From positions 124,001 through 188,000 of the forward strand of contig NC_012438.1 in NCBI RefSeq assembly GCF_000021545.1: a stretch of 64,000 bases of DNA. The letters run 5' to 3'. Position numbers and translations under genes: made by a program. The notes beneath the pieces were generated by a model. The model saw only the letters and a program-made list of their open reading frames with translations, was not told the DNA's origin and ran no database searches. Source of the stretch: Sulfurihydrogenibium azorense Az-Fu1. Its GTDB lineage: Bacteria > Aquificota > Aquificia > Aquificales > Hydrogenothermaceae. Below are positions 42,945-54,244 of this stretch, one piece after another; positions within the stretch are counted from its first letter, which is position 1, and each line of letters starts with the position of its first letter.

Positions 42945-45708
42945 AGGCTTCTATAATATCACCAACTTTTATATCATTATAATCCTTTAAAGTTAAGCCA
43001 CACTCAAATCCTTTTTGAACCTCTTTAACATCTTCTTTGAATCTTTTTAGAGAGGCTATTTCTCCATCGTATATAACTACTCCGTTTCTTACTAGCCTTG
43101 CTTTTGCGTTTCTTCTTATAACTCCTTCTGTTACATAACATCCAGCTATTGTACCTATAGACTTTGCCTTGAATGTAGCCCTTACTTCAGCTGTTCCAAG
43201 TAATACTTCCCTAAAGGTTGGTTTTAACATTCCTTTCATTGCTTTTTCAAGGTCTTCAATAGCTTGGTATATAATGTTATAAAGTCTTATGTCTACATTT
43301 TCTTGCTCTGCTGCTTTCCTTGCTGCTGCATCTGGTCTTACATTAAATCCTATGATGATAGCGTTTGAAGCAGCTGCAAGCATAACATCACTTTCTGTTA
43401 TACCACCTACAGCTGCATGGATTATATTTATCTTTACTTCTTCAAACTTTTCAGATAAATCTTCAATAGATTTCTTTAAAGCTTCTAAAGAACCTTGAAC
43501 ATCAGCTTTTATAATTATGTTTATCTCTTTTGCCTCACCTAAATTTTCAAGGCTAATTCTGGTTTTCTTAGCTAATAACTCTTCCTCTCTTCTTTGTTTT
43601 CTTACTTCCGCTAACTGTTTTGCCTCTCTTTCTGTTGCTTTTGCTATAAATTTATCTCCAGCTTGGGGAACCTCATCAAAACCCAGTACCTCAACAGGTG
43701 TTCCCGGTTTTGCCTCTTTTAATCTTTCTCCTCTTTCATTGAATAAAGCTTTAACTTTTCCCCACGTATATCCTGCTACAAAGTAATCTCCAACGTGTAG
43801 GGTTCCATCTTCTATTAAAACTGTAGCAACTGGTCCTTTTTTAGGATCTAACTTTGATTCTATAACTGTTCCAACAGCAAGTTTATTAGGGTTGGCTTTA
43901 AGTTCAAGCATTTCTGCTACTAAAAGTATCATTTCAAGAAGCTCTTCAACGTTTTTACCTGTTTTTGCTGAGATATCTACAAATATCGTATCTCCACCCC
44001 ACTCTTCTGGTATAAGTCCGTACTGGGTTAGTTCTTGCCTTACTCTCATTGGATCTGCACCGGGTTTGTCTATCTTGTTTACAGCTACTATTATAGGAAC
44101 TTTTGCGTTTTTAGCGTGGTTTATTGCTTCTACAGTTTGAGGTTTTACTCCATCATCTGCAGCTACTACAAGTACAGCTATATCTGCTACTTTTGAACCT
44201 CTCGCTCTTAAGGTTGTAAATGCTTCGTGTCCTGGTGTATCTAAGAAAGTTATCTCTTTTCCATTTGGAAGTTTTATTTTGTAAGCACCTATATGCTGTG
44301 TTATACCACCGTGTTCTCTTGCTGCTACATCAGTTTTTCTAATAGTATCAAGTAACGTTGTTTTTCCATGGTCAACGTGTCCCATTACAGTTACGACTGG
44401 TGGTCTTTCTTCTAACTGTCCTATTTCTTCTTCTCTAACCTCTACCTCTTCTTTTATTTCTTCTTCAGGCTCTTCACCTTCTACTTTCAACTCTGCTAAG
44501 AATCCGTGTTTTTCTGCTATTTCTAATGCAATTTTAGGGTCTATAGTCTGGTTTACGGTTGCAAGTATTTTCTTTTGTAATAAGTCCATGAGTATCTGAT
44601 TAACGGGTATATCTAAAAGGTCTGCTAACTCTCTTACGGTTATAACTTCTGGTATTTGAATGATTTTAATCTCTTCTTCTTTAGATTCTTCAACTTCTCT
44701 TTTCTTTTCTTCTTTTTTAGGTTTTTTCTTCTTAGGATGCCCTTCCATAAGTTTTCTGAGAGCTTCCATCTCTTCCTTTTCTTCTTTAGCTATACGAGCA
44801 ATCCTTTCTTCTTTTGTCTCTTTTTTCTCTGGTTTTTTCTCTTCTTTTATAGATTCGGGAGTAAAGGCTAAAGTTGGTCTTTCCTCAGGTTTTCTTAAAG
44901 GTTTTTCTTCTTTCCTTTCGAATTCTTGTGCTTTTACTGGTTGCTTTTCGTCTTTTCTTTCGAATTTTTCCTTTCTTTCAAACTTTTCTTTCCTTTCAAA
45001 AGGCTTTTTCTCTTCTTTTTTCTCAAATCTTTCTCTTTTTTCAAAAGGTTTTCTTTCCTCTCTCTTTTCAAATTTTTCCTTTTTTTCAAACCTTTCTCTT
45101 TTCTCAAAAGGTTTTTTCTCTTCTCTTCTATAAACTTTTTTTCTCTCTTCCTCAGGTACTACACCTTCTATAACTTCTGGCTGTTTTGGGAGAGATTCTA
45201 CTTTTTTTTCTTTTATTTCCTCTTTTGGCTTTTCTTCAACTTTTTCTTCTACTACTTCAGGCTGCTGTTTAATTTTCTCTTCTTCAAGTTTCTTTTGTTC
45301 TTCTAATTTTCTTCTTTTTTCCTCTTCTTGTCTTCTCAATTCTTCTTCTATTTTCCTTTTTTCTTCTTTCACTTTTTCTTCTACATTCTTAGCTAATTCA
45401 AAAGGAATTATAGAAAGATTAGAGACTTCTTTTGTATAACCTAACTCTCTAAGTTTTTGCTCTAATTCTGATAACGTAATACCTAATTTATGGTACAGGT
45501 CAAAAGCTTTTATTCCTTCTCCTTCCTTTTTTTCTTTTTTCTCTACGGTTTCTTCTTTCTGTGTAAATCTGTCTTTAATAACGTCAATAACGTCTTTATC
45601 TACTTTATCAGTTATCTTTTTTATGTTTAAACCAAACTCCTCATTTAAAATTTTCTTTAGTTCTTGAGGGTCTATATTTAACTGGATAGCTAAATCTTTT
45701 ACTTTCAA
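42916..45708 (-). CDS. infB: Translation initiation factor IF-2
   Basis: 930 residues. An IF2 N-domain (residues 1-50), a second helical N-domain near 65-115, and a very charged linker (about 115-340) precede a third N-domain near 350-400. The GTPase core starts with GHVDHGKT at 443-450, then DTPGHEAF and [10 protein letters not shown]. Residues 199-253 consist of repeats of a [12 protein letters not shown]-like unit. IF-2 brings fMet-tRNA to the 30S subunit. It overlaps queE downstream and abuts ylxQ. Confidence 0.95.
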   Translation of the reverse strand: MKVKDLAIQLNIDPQELKKILNEEFGLNIKKITDKVDKDVIDVIKDRFTQKEETVEKKEKKEGEGIKAFDLYHKLGITLSELEQKLRELGYTKEVSNLSIIPFELAKNVEEKVKEEKRKIEEELRRQEEEKRRKLEEQKKLEEEKIKQQPEVVEEKVEEKPKEEIKEKKVESLPKQPEVIEGVVPEEERKKVYRREEKKPFEKRERFEKKEKFEKREERKPFEKRERFEKKEEKKPFERKEKFERKEKFERKDEKQPVKAQEFERKEEKPLRKPEERPTLAFTPESIKEEKKPEKKETKEERIARIAKEEKEEMEALRKLMEGHPKKKKPKKEEKKREVEESKEEEIKIIQIPEVITVRELADLLDIPVNQILMDLLQKKILATVNQTIDPKIALEIAEKHGFLAELKVEGEEPEEEIKEEVEVREEEIGQLEERPPVVTVMGHVDHGKTTLLDTIRKTDVAAREHGGITQHIGAYKIKLPNGKEITFLDTPGHEAFTTLRARGSKVADIAVLVVAADDGVKPQTVEAINHAKNAKVPIIVAVNKIDKPGADPMRVRQELTQYGLIPEEWGGDTIFVDISAKTGKNVEELLEMILLVAEMLELKANPNKLAVGTVIESKLDPKKGPVATVLIEDGTLHVGDYFVAGYTWGKVKALFNERGERLKEAKPGTPVEVLGFDEVPQAGDKFIAKATEREAKQLAEVRKQRREEELLAKKTRISLENLGEAKEINIIIKADVQGSLEALKKSIEDLSEKFEEVKINIIHAAVGGITESDVMLAAASNAIIIGFNVRPDAAARKAAEQENVDIRLYNIIYQAIEDLEKAMKGMLKPTFREVLLGTAEVRATFKAKSIGTIAGCYVTEGVIRRNAKARLVRNGVVIYDGEIASLKRFKEDVKEVQKGFECGLTLKDYNDIKVGDIIEAYEIVEEKPV

Positions 45709-46011
45709 TTAAAAAACCTCCTGCAGCTTCTTAAAAATTTCTTTTATTTTTAGATTAAGTTCGTTTTTAGGTAAAATTATAACTCCTACTTCGTTTTTTC
45801 CAAACAACCTACCTAAATCTTTTTTTGTTTTGTACTGGTAAATATCACCTTTAAATTTATTTAATATATATCTTTTTGTGTTTTCTGAAAGGTCTTTTGC
45901 TATAATAACAAAAGTATCACCCTTTACTTTATCAATATTCTCATACCCAAATTTTATTTTACGAGCTTTAAAGCTAAGTTGTAATAAACTGTCTATTTTC
46001 TTTTCATCCAT
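45709..46011 (-). CDS. L7Ae-family RNA-binding protein (YlxQ-like)
   Basis: 100 residues. The weak but clear L7Ae/L30e pattern (LLQLSFKARKIKFGYENI, FVIIAKDLSENT, YQYKTKKDLGRLFGKNEVGVI) together with its place between nusA and infB identifies the YlxQ family. It probably binds kink-turn RNA; its role is unknown. The ATG overlaps the nusA TGA by one base. The YlxR protein that usually sits next to it is absent. Confidence 0.75.
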   Translation of the reverse strand: MDEKKIDSLLQLSFKARKIKFGYENIDKVKGDTFVIIAKDLSENTKRYILNKFKGDIYQYKTKKDLGRLFGKNEVGVIILPKNELNLKIKEIFKKLQEVF

Positions 46012-47123
46012 CACTTTGTTGGTAGTTTCTGTATCTTTTCAAAATCTTCTTCACTTAGTATATCTATATGCCAACCTGTCAACTTATGTGCTAATTTTGC
46101 GTTTATACCATTTTTTCCTATTGCCAAAGATAACTCTTCTTTTGGTACAGCAACTTCTATTCTCTTTTCCTTTGGAAGTAATCTATACTTTGTTGGTCTT
46201 GCAGGAGATAAGGCTCTTATAACAAATCTTGCAGGGTCTTCAGACCATTCTATCACGTCTATTTTTTCATCTGATAGTTCGTTAGATACGTTTTGTATTC
46301 TACTTCCTTTTAAACCTACTACTACTCCTACAGGATCTATATTTTTATCTTTGGTATAAACTGCTACCTTTGCCCTTTCTCCCGGTTCCCTTGCCACAGC
46401 TTTTACTTCAATTTCACCTTCTTGAATCTCAGGTACTTCTATTTCTAATAATTTTTTTAAGAAGTTTGGATGTGTTCTTGATAAAATTATAAGGGGTCCC
46501 TCGCTAACTTTTATAACTCTTTTTACTTTACCTTTTTCCAGTATAGGATACTTATTTTCTTTTAAAACTTTTAAAACAAGGGCTCTTACTCTATCTCCTA
46601 TTTTATATTTTTCTTTTGGTATCTGTTCTTCTTTTGGTAGTATTGCTTCTACTCTACCTAAATCTACTATAATATCTTCACCTTCAAATCTACGAACTGT
46701 CCCTGTTATTATTTTGCCTTCATACTCTTTAAATTCTTTATATAGAATATCTCTTTCTACTCTTGAAACTTTTTCTGCTATTACCTCTTTTGCAACAGAT
46801 AGAGCTATTCTCCCTATATCTTCCAGATCTAATGGGACTTCGACAAACTTTCCATAATCAACATTAGGGTTATACTTTTTTGCTTCTTCTAAAGATATTT
46901 CTTTTTTTTCATCTTCAACAAAAGGTGTAACTTTCTTTTTAATTAAAACTTTTAACTCATCTTTATCTTTGTCATAAATCACTTTAATCTGGTCATTTCT
47001 TAGTTTGTACTCTTTTTTCACAGCAACAAATATTCCATCTTTTAATGCTCTTTCTATAACTTCTTCTGGAATGTTTTTCTCTTTTGCTACTGTTTCTATA
47101 ACATTCTTTAATTTTATAGGCAT
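46011..47123 (-). CDS. nusA: Transcription termination/antitermination protein NusA
   Basis: 370 residues. The N-terminal RNA polymerase-binding domain is followed by an S1 domain (IITGTVRRFEGEDIIVDLG), then KH domains (EVPEIQEGEIEVKAVAREPG, VGVVVGLKGSRIQNV and IGKNGINAKLAHKLTGW). There are no C-terminal acidic repeats. It controls pausing, termination and rRNA antitermination with NusB (5.4 kb). It lies 8 bases after rimP. Confidence 0.95.
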   Translation of the reverse strand: MPIKLKNVIETVAKEKNIPEEVIERALKDGIFVAVKKEYKLRNDQIKVIYDKDKDELKVLIKKKVTPFVEDEKKEISLEEAKKYNPNVDYGKFVEVPLDLEDIGRIALSVAKEVIAEKVSRVERDILYKEFKEYEGKIITGTVRRFEGEDIIVDLGRVEAILPKEEQIPKEKYKIGDRVRALVLKVLKENKYPILEKGKVKRVIKVSEGPLIILSRTHPNFLKKLLEIEVPEIQEGEIEVKAVAREPGERAKVAVYTKDKNIDPVGVVVGLKGSRIQNVSNELSDEKIDVIEWSEDPARFVIRALSPARPTKYRLLPKEKRIEVAVPKEELSLAIGKNGINAKLAHKLTGWHIDILSEEDFEKIQKLPTK

Positions 47124-47131
47124 ACCTGCTC

Positions 47132-47575
47132 CTAAAAATCTAATTTTGTTTGTGATATCTTATCTAAAGGTATTTCAACTACTATATTATCTTGTTTTAA
47201 TTTAACTATGCCATCTTCAAGACCTTCTAAAATACCTTTAAATATCTTTTTATCTTCTATAGGTTCTTTTGTTTTAACAACAACATCTTTACCTTTAAAT
47301 ATGTTGTACTCTTCTATATTTTTAAACTTTCTGTCCAGTCCGGGGGACGATACTTCTAGAGTGTAAGATGTTTTTATTAAATCCTCAACATCTAATATAG
47401 AACCTATTCTTTGGCTTACATACTCACAATCATCTATAGAAGTCCCTTCAGGGTTGTATATGTATATTCTAAGTACTGGTCTTTTACCTGTAATATACTC
47501 TATATCGACTAATTTTAAACCTCTGTCTTCCAGTATTGGACTTAGTAATTCTTTAACTTTTTCCTCTAACTTCAT
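47132..47575 (-). CDS. rimP: Ribosome maturation factor RimP
   Basis: 147 residues from ATG 47575. SSPGLDRKF is the RimP signature, with RGLKLVDIEYITG before it and an Sm-like C-terminal domain. It aids 30S assembly. GGGGA precedes the ATG; an in-frame start at 47617 would lie upstream of the likely promoter -10. It is the first gene of the rimP-nusA-ylxQ-infB-queE unit. Confidence 0.92.
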   Translation of the reverse strand: MKLEEKVKELLSPILEDRGLKLVDIEYITGKRPVLRIYIYNPEGTSIDDCEYVSQRIGSILDVEDLIKTSYTLEVSSPGLDRKFKNIEEYNIFKGKDVVVKTKEPIEDKKIFKGILEGLEDGIVKLKQDNIVVEIPLDKISQTKLDF

Positions 47576-47607
47576 TCTTTCCCCAAATTTAAAATTTAAG
47601 AATATTA

Positions 47608-47636
47608 ATTTTATCATAAATTAAGCTAAATTTCGA
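47608..47636 (-). promoter_or_regulatory. Likely promoter of the rimP operon
   Basis: On the minus strand TCGAAA (47636-47631), 17-base spacer, TAAAAT (47613-47608), 32 bases before the rimP ATG. Just upstream, in the frr-rimP gap, AAGGA-GTTT-TCCTT followed by a pyrimidine-rich run looks like a weak terminator for the rpsB unit (about 47650-47670). Confidence 0.4.
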
Positions 47637-47674
47637 AAAAGAAAAGAGAGGAAGGAAAACTCCTTTTGAGATTT

Positions 47675-48229
47675 TTATATAGATAAAATTTCTTTTTCTT
47701 TTGCTTCTGCTAGCTGATTAATCTCTTCTATGTATTTGTCAGTTAGTTTTTGAAGTTTTTCCAATGCTTTTTTAACATCATCTTCTGAAAAGCCTTCTTT
47801 TTTAAGTTTTTCTATGTTTTCTTTCTCGTCCCTTCTTACGTTTCTTACAGCTACCCTCGCTTCTTCTGCAAACTTATGTATTATCTTAACTACTTCTTTT
47901 CTCCTTTCTTCTGTCATAGGTGGAAGGTTTAGTCTTATTGTGTTACCTTCTGTTTGAGGATTGGCACCGAGGTTTGCTTCTATAAGAGCTTTTTCTATTG
48001 ATTTTACAGCACTTTTGTCCCATGTTTGGATAACTATTTGAGATGGTTCAGGTGTGGATATTGTTGCAAGTTGTTTTAGTGGTATTTCAGATCCATAGTA
48101 ATCAACTTTTATGTTCTCAACTAATCCAGTTGATGCTCTTCCTGTTCTAATACCTGTAAGCTCTTCTTTAAATTTTGCTACAGCACCTTTCATTCTTTTT
48201 TCAGCTTCTTTAAGATACTCCTCTATCAT
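47675..48229 (-). CDS. frr: Ribosome recycling factor
   Basis: 184 residues. The conserved N-terminal AEKRMKGAVAKFKEELTGIR and TGRAS blocks and the C-terminal helical VRNVRRDEKENIEKLKKEG are clear. It splits post-termination ribosomes with EF-G. It follows pyrH by 12 bases, completing the classical rpsB-tsf-pyrH-frr order. Confidence 0.96.
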   Translation of the reverse strand: MIEEYLKEAEKRMKGAVAKFKEELTGIRTGRASTGLVENIKVDYYGSEIPLKQLATISTPEPSQIVIQTWDKSAVKSIEKALIEANLGANPQTEGNTIRLNLPPMTEERRKEVVKIIHKFAEEARVAVRNVRRDEKENIEKLKKEGFSEDDVKKALEKLQKLTDKYIEEINQLAEAKEKEILSI

Positions 48230-48241
48230 CCCTATACCTCC

Positions 48242-48955
<714 letters not shown>

Positions 48956-49549
48956 TTACTCTCCTAATTCGTATCTACAGAATCTTCTTACTTGAATATT
49001 TTCTCCTATCTTTGCAATGTACTCTTTTATAAGCTCTTCTATAGTCTTTTTGTCATCTTTTATGTAGGGTTGTTCGTAAAGACAGACTTCTTTGTAGAAT
49101 TTTTCTAGCTTTCCTTCAGCTATTTTTTCTGCTATATGAGGAGGTTTTCCTTCTGCTATAGCGGCTTCTCTTGCAATTTCTCCTTCTTTTTCAACAACTT
49201 CTCTTGGTACATCTTCTCTTTTTACGTATTGAGGTTTCATCGCTGCTATTTGAAGGGCTATCTCATTTGCAAGTTCTTTAAATAGATCGTTTCTTGCTAC
49301 AAAATCTGTTTCACAGTTTAACTCAAGTAAAACGCCTATTCTTCCACCTGCGTGGATGTAGGAATGTATTAAACCTTCCTTTGTCTCCCTTCCAGCTTTT
49401 TTAGCTGCTTTTGCAATACCTTTTTTTCTAAGTATCTCTACAGCAGCCTCTAAATCTCCGTTTGCTTCTTCTAAAGCTGCTTTACACTCGAGCATTCCTG
49501 CTCCAGTCATCTCCCTTAACGTTTTAACTAACTTTGCATCTACAGCCAT
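48956..49549 (-). CDS. tsf: Elongation factor Ts
   Basis: 197 residues, a short form as found in several thermophiles. The N-terminal [20 protein letters not shown] and the TDFVAR motif (ETDFVARND) contact EF-Tu. It exchanges nucleotide on EF-Tu. It begins 1 base after the rpsB stop. Confidence 0.95.
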   Translation of the reverse strand: MAVDAKLVKTLREMTGAGMLECKAALEEANGDLEAAVEILRKKGIAKAAKKAGRETKEGLIHSYIHAGGRIGVLLELNCETDFVARNDLFKELANEIALQIAAMKPQYVKREDVPREVVEKEGEIAREAAIAEGKPPHIAEKIAEGKLEKFYKEVCLYEQPYIKDDKKTIEELIKEYIAKIGENIQVRRFCRYELGE

Positions 49550-49550
49550 G

Positions 49551-50417
49551 TCACAATTCCTCCTTTGCTTCTTCTACCGATTCTTTTGCTTCTTTTTCAA
49601 CTATTTCTGCAAGTCTTTCTTCTTTAGAGTAGTTTTTAGCTCCCATGTATCCGGATTCTACTATTTCTGCTTCTTTTGCAAGGAGCTCTTCTTCAATTGT
49701 TTTTGTTTCAACAGCTGTTCCCAGACTTTCTCTCATTTTCTTTCCTTCTATAACTGCATCGGCAATTTTAGAGGTGATTAAACTTATAGCCTTTATTGCG
49801 TCATCGTTCCCCGGTATTGGGTAGTCTATTTTGTCAGGATCACAGTTTGTATCTGCTATAGCTACAACCGTAACCCCAAGTTTATTAGCTTCCGTTACAG
49901 CTAAATCTTCCCTAACTGTATCTACTACGAAGATAATATCTGGGACTCTGTTCATATCAACTATACCTTTTAAGTACTTTTCAAGTTTTTCTTTTTGTTT
50001 TTTTAACTTCATAACTTCTTTTTTAGGAAGTATCTCAAATGCACCTTCTGCTTCCATCTTTTGGAGCTTTCTGAGTTTTGCTATGCTTTTTCTAACTGTT
50101 TGGAAGTTTGTAAACATTCCACCAAGCCATCTATAGTTAACGTAGTAAGCCCCACATCTTTGAGCTTGCTCTTCTATGATGGCTTGAGCTTGCTTTTTAG
50201 TTCCGAGGAATAGGATTTCTGCACCGTTTGCCACTTCATTGATGATAAAGTCTATTGCTTGTTTGAAAAGTGGTACTGACTTAGATAAGTCGATGATATG
50301 AATGCCGTTTCTTTTTGTGTAGATGTACGGCTTCATCTTAGGGTTCCATCTTCTTACCTGATGGCCAAAGTGTACTCCAGCTTCTAAAAGCTCTCTCATA
50401 CTAATTTCTACTGACAT
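49551..50417 (-). CDS. rpsB: 30S ribosomal protein S2
   Basis: 288 residues. [20 protein letters not shown] and the [10 protein letters not shown] and [19 protein letters not shown] blocks are S2 signatures. A Glu/Lys-rich tail of about 50 residues extends beyond the usual end. AGGAGGT precedes the ATG. It has its own promoter and a structured 5' leader. Confidence 0.97.
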   Translation of the reverse strand: MSVEISMRELLEAGVHFGHQVRRWNPKMKPYIYTKRNGIHIIDLSKSVPLFKQAIDFIINEVANGAEILFLGTKKQAQAIIEEQAQRCGAYYVNYRWLGGMFTNFQTVRKSIAKLRKLQKMEAEGAFEILPKKEVMKLKKQKEKLEKYLKGIVDMNRVPDIIFVVDTVREDLAVTEANKLGVTVVAIADTNCDPDKIDYPIPGNDDAIKAISLITSKIADAVIEGKKMRESLGTAVETKTIEEELLAKEAEIVESGYMGAKNYSKEERLAEIVEKEAKESVEEAKEEL

Positions 50418-50447
50418 AAAAATACCTCCTATAAGGGTTTTTTCTTC

Positions 50448-50524
50448 CGCTTTCTCTAAGTTTTAACCCTGATATTAGGGCAACCCTCTAAGAGAAAGCG
50501 TGCTTAGTTAAGTATATTATTATA
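50448..50524 (-). promoter_or_regulatory. rpsB promoter and structured mRNA leader
   Basis: On the minus strand an extended -10 (TGG then TATAAT, 50524-50519) overlaps the AEC-transporter stop. The transcript then folds CGCTTTCTCT (50500-50491) with AGAGAAAGCG (50457-50448). Inside, CCCT (50480-50477) can pair with either the AGGG before it (50487-50484) or the AGGG after it (50470-50467), giving two exclusive hairpins. An autoregulatory S2 leader is plausible. Confidence 0.55.
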
Positions 50525-51428
50525 CCATATTTTCTATTATGTAATATATCAGAGGAACTGTTAAGAAACTTAAAATAATACCTAAAGCAACTGAAGACAC
50601 AGCTATATCTTTGTTTAAATTTGCTTCTATTACAAAGATTGATGCTAAAACCATCGGTGGCATTGAAAGTTGTAGTATTGCCACCTTCCACGGAAGAGTT
50701 AAAGAAACTCCTAAAAGTAAAAGTATAGTTAAAACAGTTAAAGGTAGTAGAATTTGTTTAATAAGTAAAACTAAAGATATGATTTTTATATCTTTCTTAA
50801 TAGATGTAAACCTTAGATTCATACCTACAGAAAAAAGAATAAGTGGTATTACTGTAGAACCGAGCATGTCTAATATTTTTAGCACTATACTTGGAAGCTG
50901 GAAAGGTTTTAAAGATAGTGCTATTAAAAGGGCGGTAAACGGTGGAAAAAGTAAAAGTTTTTTTAAATCTACTTTAAATGATTTTTCATCTTTTGCAAAG
51001 GATATAAGTATTGGAGCAAGGATGTAAATAGGTAAAAACATTGCAAGATTGTCAAATATGACCGCATACCTTAAACCTTCACTTCCATAAAGTGAAAGTA
51101 TAAAGGGATATCCTAAGAATCCTGTATTTGCAAACGTTGCAACCATAACAAACGAGATTGCCGATTTTTTGTCAAGTTTAATTAAGGTGGCTACTTTGTA
51201 AGAAAAGAGAATGTTGAGTATAAGTGCTATCCATCCTGTTAACAGTGCCATAAACACGTCAGAGGTAAACTTTAAATGGTAGATGTTGTTTATAACTAAA
51301 GCAGGAAAACCCACGTACATTATAAAGTCTATGTATGGTTTTGAGTAATTTTCTGAGAATATTTTTAGTTTTCTATAGATATATCCAAGGAAAAAGAAGA
51401 AAAAGATTATAATTAAGTTTTGTATCAT
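50520..51428 (-). CDS. AEC-family membrane transporter
   Basis: 302 residues with about ten membrane segments, two sets of five, as in auxin-efflux-carrier family proteins. Segments such as MYVGFPALVINNIY, FANTGFLGYPFILSLYG and LQLSMPPMVLASIF match conserved family regions. Substrate is unknown; bacterial members move malate or other organic acids. It starts 4 bases after secA and its stop lies in the rpsB promoter. Confidence 0.83.
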   Translation of the reverse strand: MIQNLIIIFFFFFLGYIYRKLKIFSENYSKPYIDFIMYVGFPALVINNIYHLKFTSDVFMALLTGWIALILNILFSYKVATLIKLDKKSAISFVMVATFANTGFLGYPFILSLYGSEGLRYAVIFDNLAMFLPIYILAPILISFAKDEKSFKVDLKKLLLFPPFTALLIALSLKPFQLPSIVLKILDMLGSTVIPLILFSVGMNLRFTSIKKDIKIISLVLLIKQILLPLTVLTILLLLGVSLTLPWKVAILQLSMPPMVLASIFVIEANLNKDIAVSSVALGIILSFLTVPLIYYIIENMV

Positions 51429-51432
51429 CTAT

Positions 51433-54222
51433 TTATTTTTTTCTTCTTTCCATTCTGTTTTTGTATTTTATAACTTTCTTTTTCTTCTCTTCCTCTTTAT
51501 TGGTATCAGCTTTCCTTAATGTTTTTTCAGCTTCTTTTTCTTTTTTGGCTTTTTCTTCTTCTAAAACTTCCTCTGATTGAATTTGAAGTTTGTATAGGTA
51601 TTCTATAGTGTTGTACTTTAACTTAAACATCATATCTTCAAACAGTTCAAAAGACTCCTTTTTGTACTCTACAAGAGGGTCTCTCTGGGCGTATCCTCTC
51701 AGGTAAACACTTTCCCTTAATCTATCAAGGTTATGTAGGTGGTCTTTCCACAAGTTGTCTAAAACTTGTAGAGTCATGTACCTTTCAAACTCTCTCATCA
51801 GTGAGCTTCCTAATTTTTCCTCTTTTTGATTGTAGTACTCTTCAAGATGTTTTAGTATATACTCTTCAAGCTCTTTTCTATCCCATTCTTTATCTGTAGG
51901 AATATCTATATCTACACCCAGCCACTCTTTGAATGTCTTCTTTAACTCTTCAAAGTTCCATTTTTCTTGATACTGGTCTGCAGGAGCGTACTTATCTAAA
52001 AAGTATAAAACTATATCTGTAAGCCAGAGTTTAATCTCATCTTTAAGGTTTACACCTTCTAATATATCTCTTCTTAATGAGTATATAACTTGTCTTTGTT
52101 TGTTCATTACGTCATCAAACTCAAGGAGTCTTTTCCTTATTTGGAAGTTCTGTCCTTCTACTCTCTTTTGTGCGTTTTCTATGGCCTTAGACACCATTGT
52201 ACTTTCTATAGGTTCATTTTCAGGTATTTTTAACCTATCCATCAATGCTTTAAGTCTATCTCCACCAAACAGTCTAAGTAAATCATCTTCAAGGGATAGG
52301 TAAAATCTAGAGCTTCCCGGGTCTCCCTGTCTACCTGCTCTACCTCGGAGCTGGTTGTCTATTCTTCTACTTTCGTGTCTTTCTGTACCTATTACTGCAA
52401 GACCTCCCAGCTCTATAACTTTTTGTTTTTCTTCTTGGGTTATTTTTTGAGCTTTTTTTAGAGCTTGGGCGTACTGTTCTTCTGTTGCTGTTTCTGGAGT
52501 TAGTCCTTTCTTTTTAAGTATCTCTTTTGCTAAAAACTCAGGGTTTCCACCAAGTAAGATATCTGTTCCTCTACCTGCCATGTTTGTTGATATAGTAACA
52601 GCTCCAACTCTACCAGCTTGGGCTATTATCTCTGCTTCTTTTTCGTGATTTTTTGCGTTTAAAACATTGTGTGGTATTCCTCTTTTCTTAAGAAGTCCTG
52701 ATAGATACTCAGATGTTTCAACAGAAACTGTTCCCACTAAAACAGGTCTTCCTTGTTTGTGGAGTCTTTCTATCTCTTCTATAACTTGGTTGAATTTTTC
52801 TTTCTTTGTTTTGTAGACTAAATCTGGATAGTCTATCCTTTTGACAGGTTTGTTTGTAGGTATTACTAAAACATCAAGGTTGTATATCTCTTTAAATTCT
52901 AAGGCTTCTGTTTCAGCCGTTCCTGTCATTCCTGCAAGTTTTTTGTACATTCTAAAGTAGTTTTGGAATGTTATAGATGCAAGAGTTTGATTTTCTGCTT
53001 GAATTTTTACTCCTTCTTTTGCCTCTATTGCCTGATGAAGACCGTCAGACCATCTTCTTCCAGGCATAAGTCTTCCTGTAAACTCATCTACTATTATAAC
53101 TTCTCCATCTTTCACAACATAATCTACATCTCTGTGGTATAGAGTATTTGCCCTTAAAGACTGGTTGATCGCGTGAAGGATATCAACGTTCCTTGGGTCG
53201 TAGAGGTTTTCTAAGTTAAAGTACTTTTCAGCTTTTTCTACTCCTTTTTCCGTTAAAACAGCCGTCTTATTTTTTTCATCAACTATATAATCTTCATCTT
53301 TTATAAGTGTCTTAACAAAAGCGTCTGTCATATAGTAAATTGATACATCTTCTCCGGATGGACCTGATATTATAAGAGGTGTTCTTGCTTCATCTATAAG
53401 GATAGAGTCTACTTCGTCTACAATTGCGTAGTGATGTCCTTTAACTTGTACCATCTGGTCTTTTGAAAATACCATGTTATCCCTTAAGTAATCAAATCCA
53501 AACTCGTTGTTTGTTCCGTAGGTTATGTCAGCTGCGTAAGCAGACCTTCTATCACTTTCTACTGCAACTGTAAAGAAATCCTTCCTTGCTTCTATATCAA
53601 ATTTTTCAGGTGGTAAAAGTTCACCAAAAAATCCCTTTTCCCATACTCTCTTATCTAACTCTAAAGCTCTTTTAAACTTTTCTTCATCTGCCCACTCGAT
53701 CACATAAGAGGCATGGTTTGTATTTATTACTCCAACAGACAAACCTAAAAATTTATAGATAGACCCCATTGTAAGGGCATCTCTTTTTGCTAGGTAATCG
53801 TTTACAGTGACAAGATGAACACCTTTTCCAGTTAAAGCGTTGAGGTATATTGCTATGGCTGCAACTAATGTTTTTCCCTCGCCTGTTTTCATTTCTGCTA
53901 TCATACCTTTATGTAGGGCAAGGGCACCTATAAGTTGGACATCAAAAGGGCGAAGCCCAAGTGTTCTTTTTGCAGCTTCTCTTGCAAGAGCAAAAGCAAG
54001 GGGTAACTCTTCTACAATTTCTCCTTCTGTTATTGCTTCTGATAAGTGATTGTTATTTCTTACCTTTTCTATAAGTTTTAAACTTTCTTGTCTTAACTCT
54101 AAATTAGATAGCGAATCAAGATCCGGTTCTAACTTATTTATCTTCTCAACGATTGATTTTAACTTTTTTATCTCTCTTTCGTTTTTTGTTCCAAATAGTT
54201 TTTTGACTAAAAATCCTATCAA
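51433..54222 (-). CDS. secA: Preprotein translocase ATPase SecA
   Basis: 929 residues. Walker A is MKTGEGKT at 111-118; VDEVDSILIDEARTPLIISG and GRAGRQGDPGSSRF mark the motor. Between VGVIN and YAADITYGTNN there are about 55 extra residues (roughly 169-226) compared with E. coli SecA. The usual C-terminal zinc-binding tail is missing; the protein ends in a Lys/Arg-rich stretch. SecA drives export through SecYEG. It follows lspA by 22 bases. Confidence 0.96.
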   Translation of the reverse strand: MIGFLVKKLFGTKNEREIKKLKSIVEKINKLEPDLDSLSNLELRQESLKLIEKVRNNNHLSEAITEGEIVEELPLAFALAREAAKRTLGLRPFDVQLIGALALHKGMIAEMKTGEGKTLVAAIAIYLNALTGKGVHLVTVNDYLAKRDALTMGSIYKFLGLSVGVINTNHASYVIEWADEEKFKRALELDKRVWEKGFFGELLPPEKFDIEARKDFFTVAVESDRRSAYAADITYGTNNEFGFDYLRDNMVFSKDQMVQVKGHHYAIVDEVDSILIDEARTPLIISGPSGEDVSIYYMTDAFVKTLIKDEDYIVDEKNKTAVLTEKGVEKAEKYFNLENLYDPRNVDILHAINQSLRANTLYHRDVDYVVKDGEVIIVDEFTGRLMPGRRWSDGLHQAIEAKEGVKIQAENQTLASITFQNYFRMYKKLAGMTGTAETEALEFKEIYNLDVLVIPTNKPVKRIDYPDLVYKTKKEKFNQVIEEIERLHKQGRPVLVGTVSVETSEYLSGLLKKRGIPHNVLNAKNHEKEAEIIAQAGRVGAVTISTNMAGRGTDILLGGNPEFLAKEILKKKGLTPETATEEQYAQALKKAQKITQEEKQKVIELGGLAVIGTERHESRRIDNQLRGRAGRQGDPGSSRFYLSLEDDLLRLFGGDRLKALMDRLKIPENEPIESTMVSKAIENAQKRVEGQNFQIRKRLLEFDDVMNKQRQVIYSLRRDILEGVNLKDEIKLWLTDIVLYFLDKYAPADQYQEKWNFEELKKTFKEWLGVDIDIPTDKEWDRKELEEYILKHLEEYYNQKEEKLGSSLMREFERYMTLQVLDNLWKDHLHNLDRLRESVYLRGYAQRDPLVEYKKESFELFEDMMFKLKYNTIEYLYKLQIQSEEVLEEEKAKKEKEAEKTLRKADTNKEEEKKKKVIKYKNRMERRKK

Positions 54223-54244
54223 AACTTCCTCCTAAAACAACCAA

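Noticed and set aside
43289-44140. Three + strand open frames of 69-89 residues
   Set aside because: Antisense to the conserved infB GTPase core, without ribosome sites or recognisable products.
44656-45306. Several long Phe/Ser-rich + strand open frames
   Set aside because: They are antisense to the Lys/Glu-rich infB linker, whose repeats keep other frames open by chance.
50611-51027. 138-residue + strand open frame
   Set aside because: Opposite the AEC transporter; translation lacks any coherent domain.
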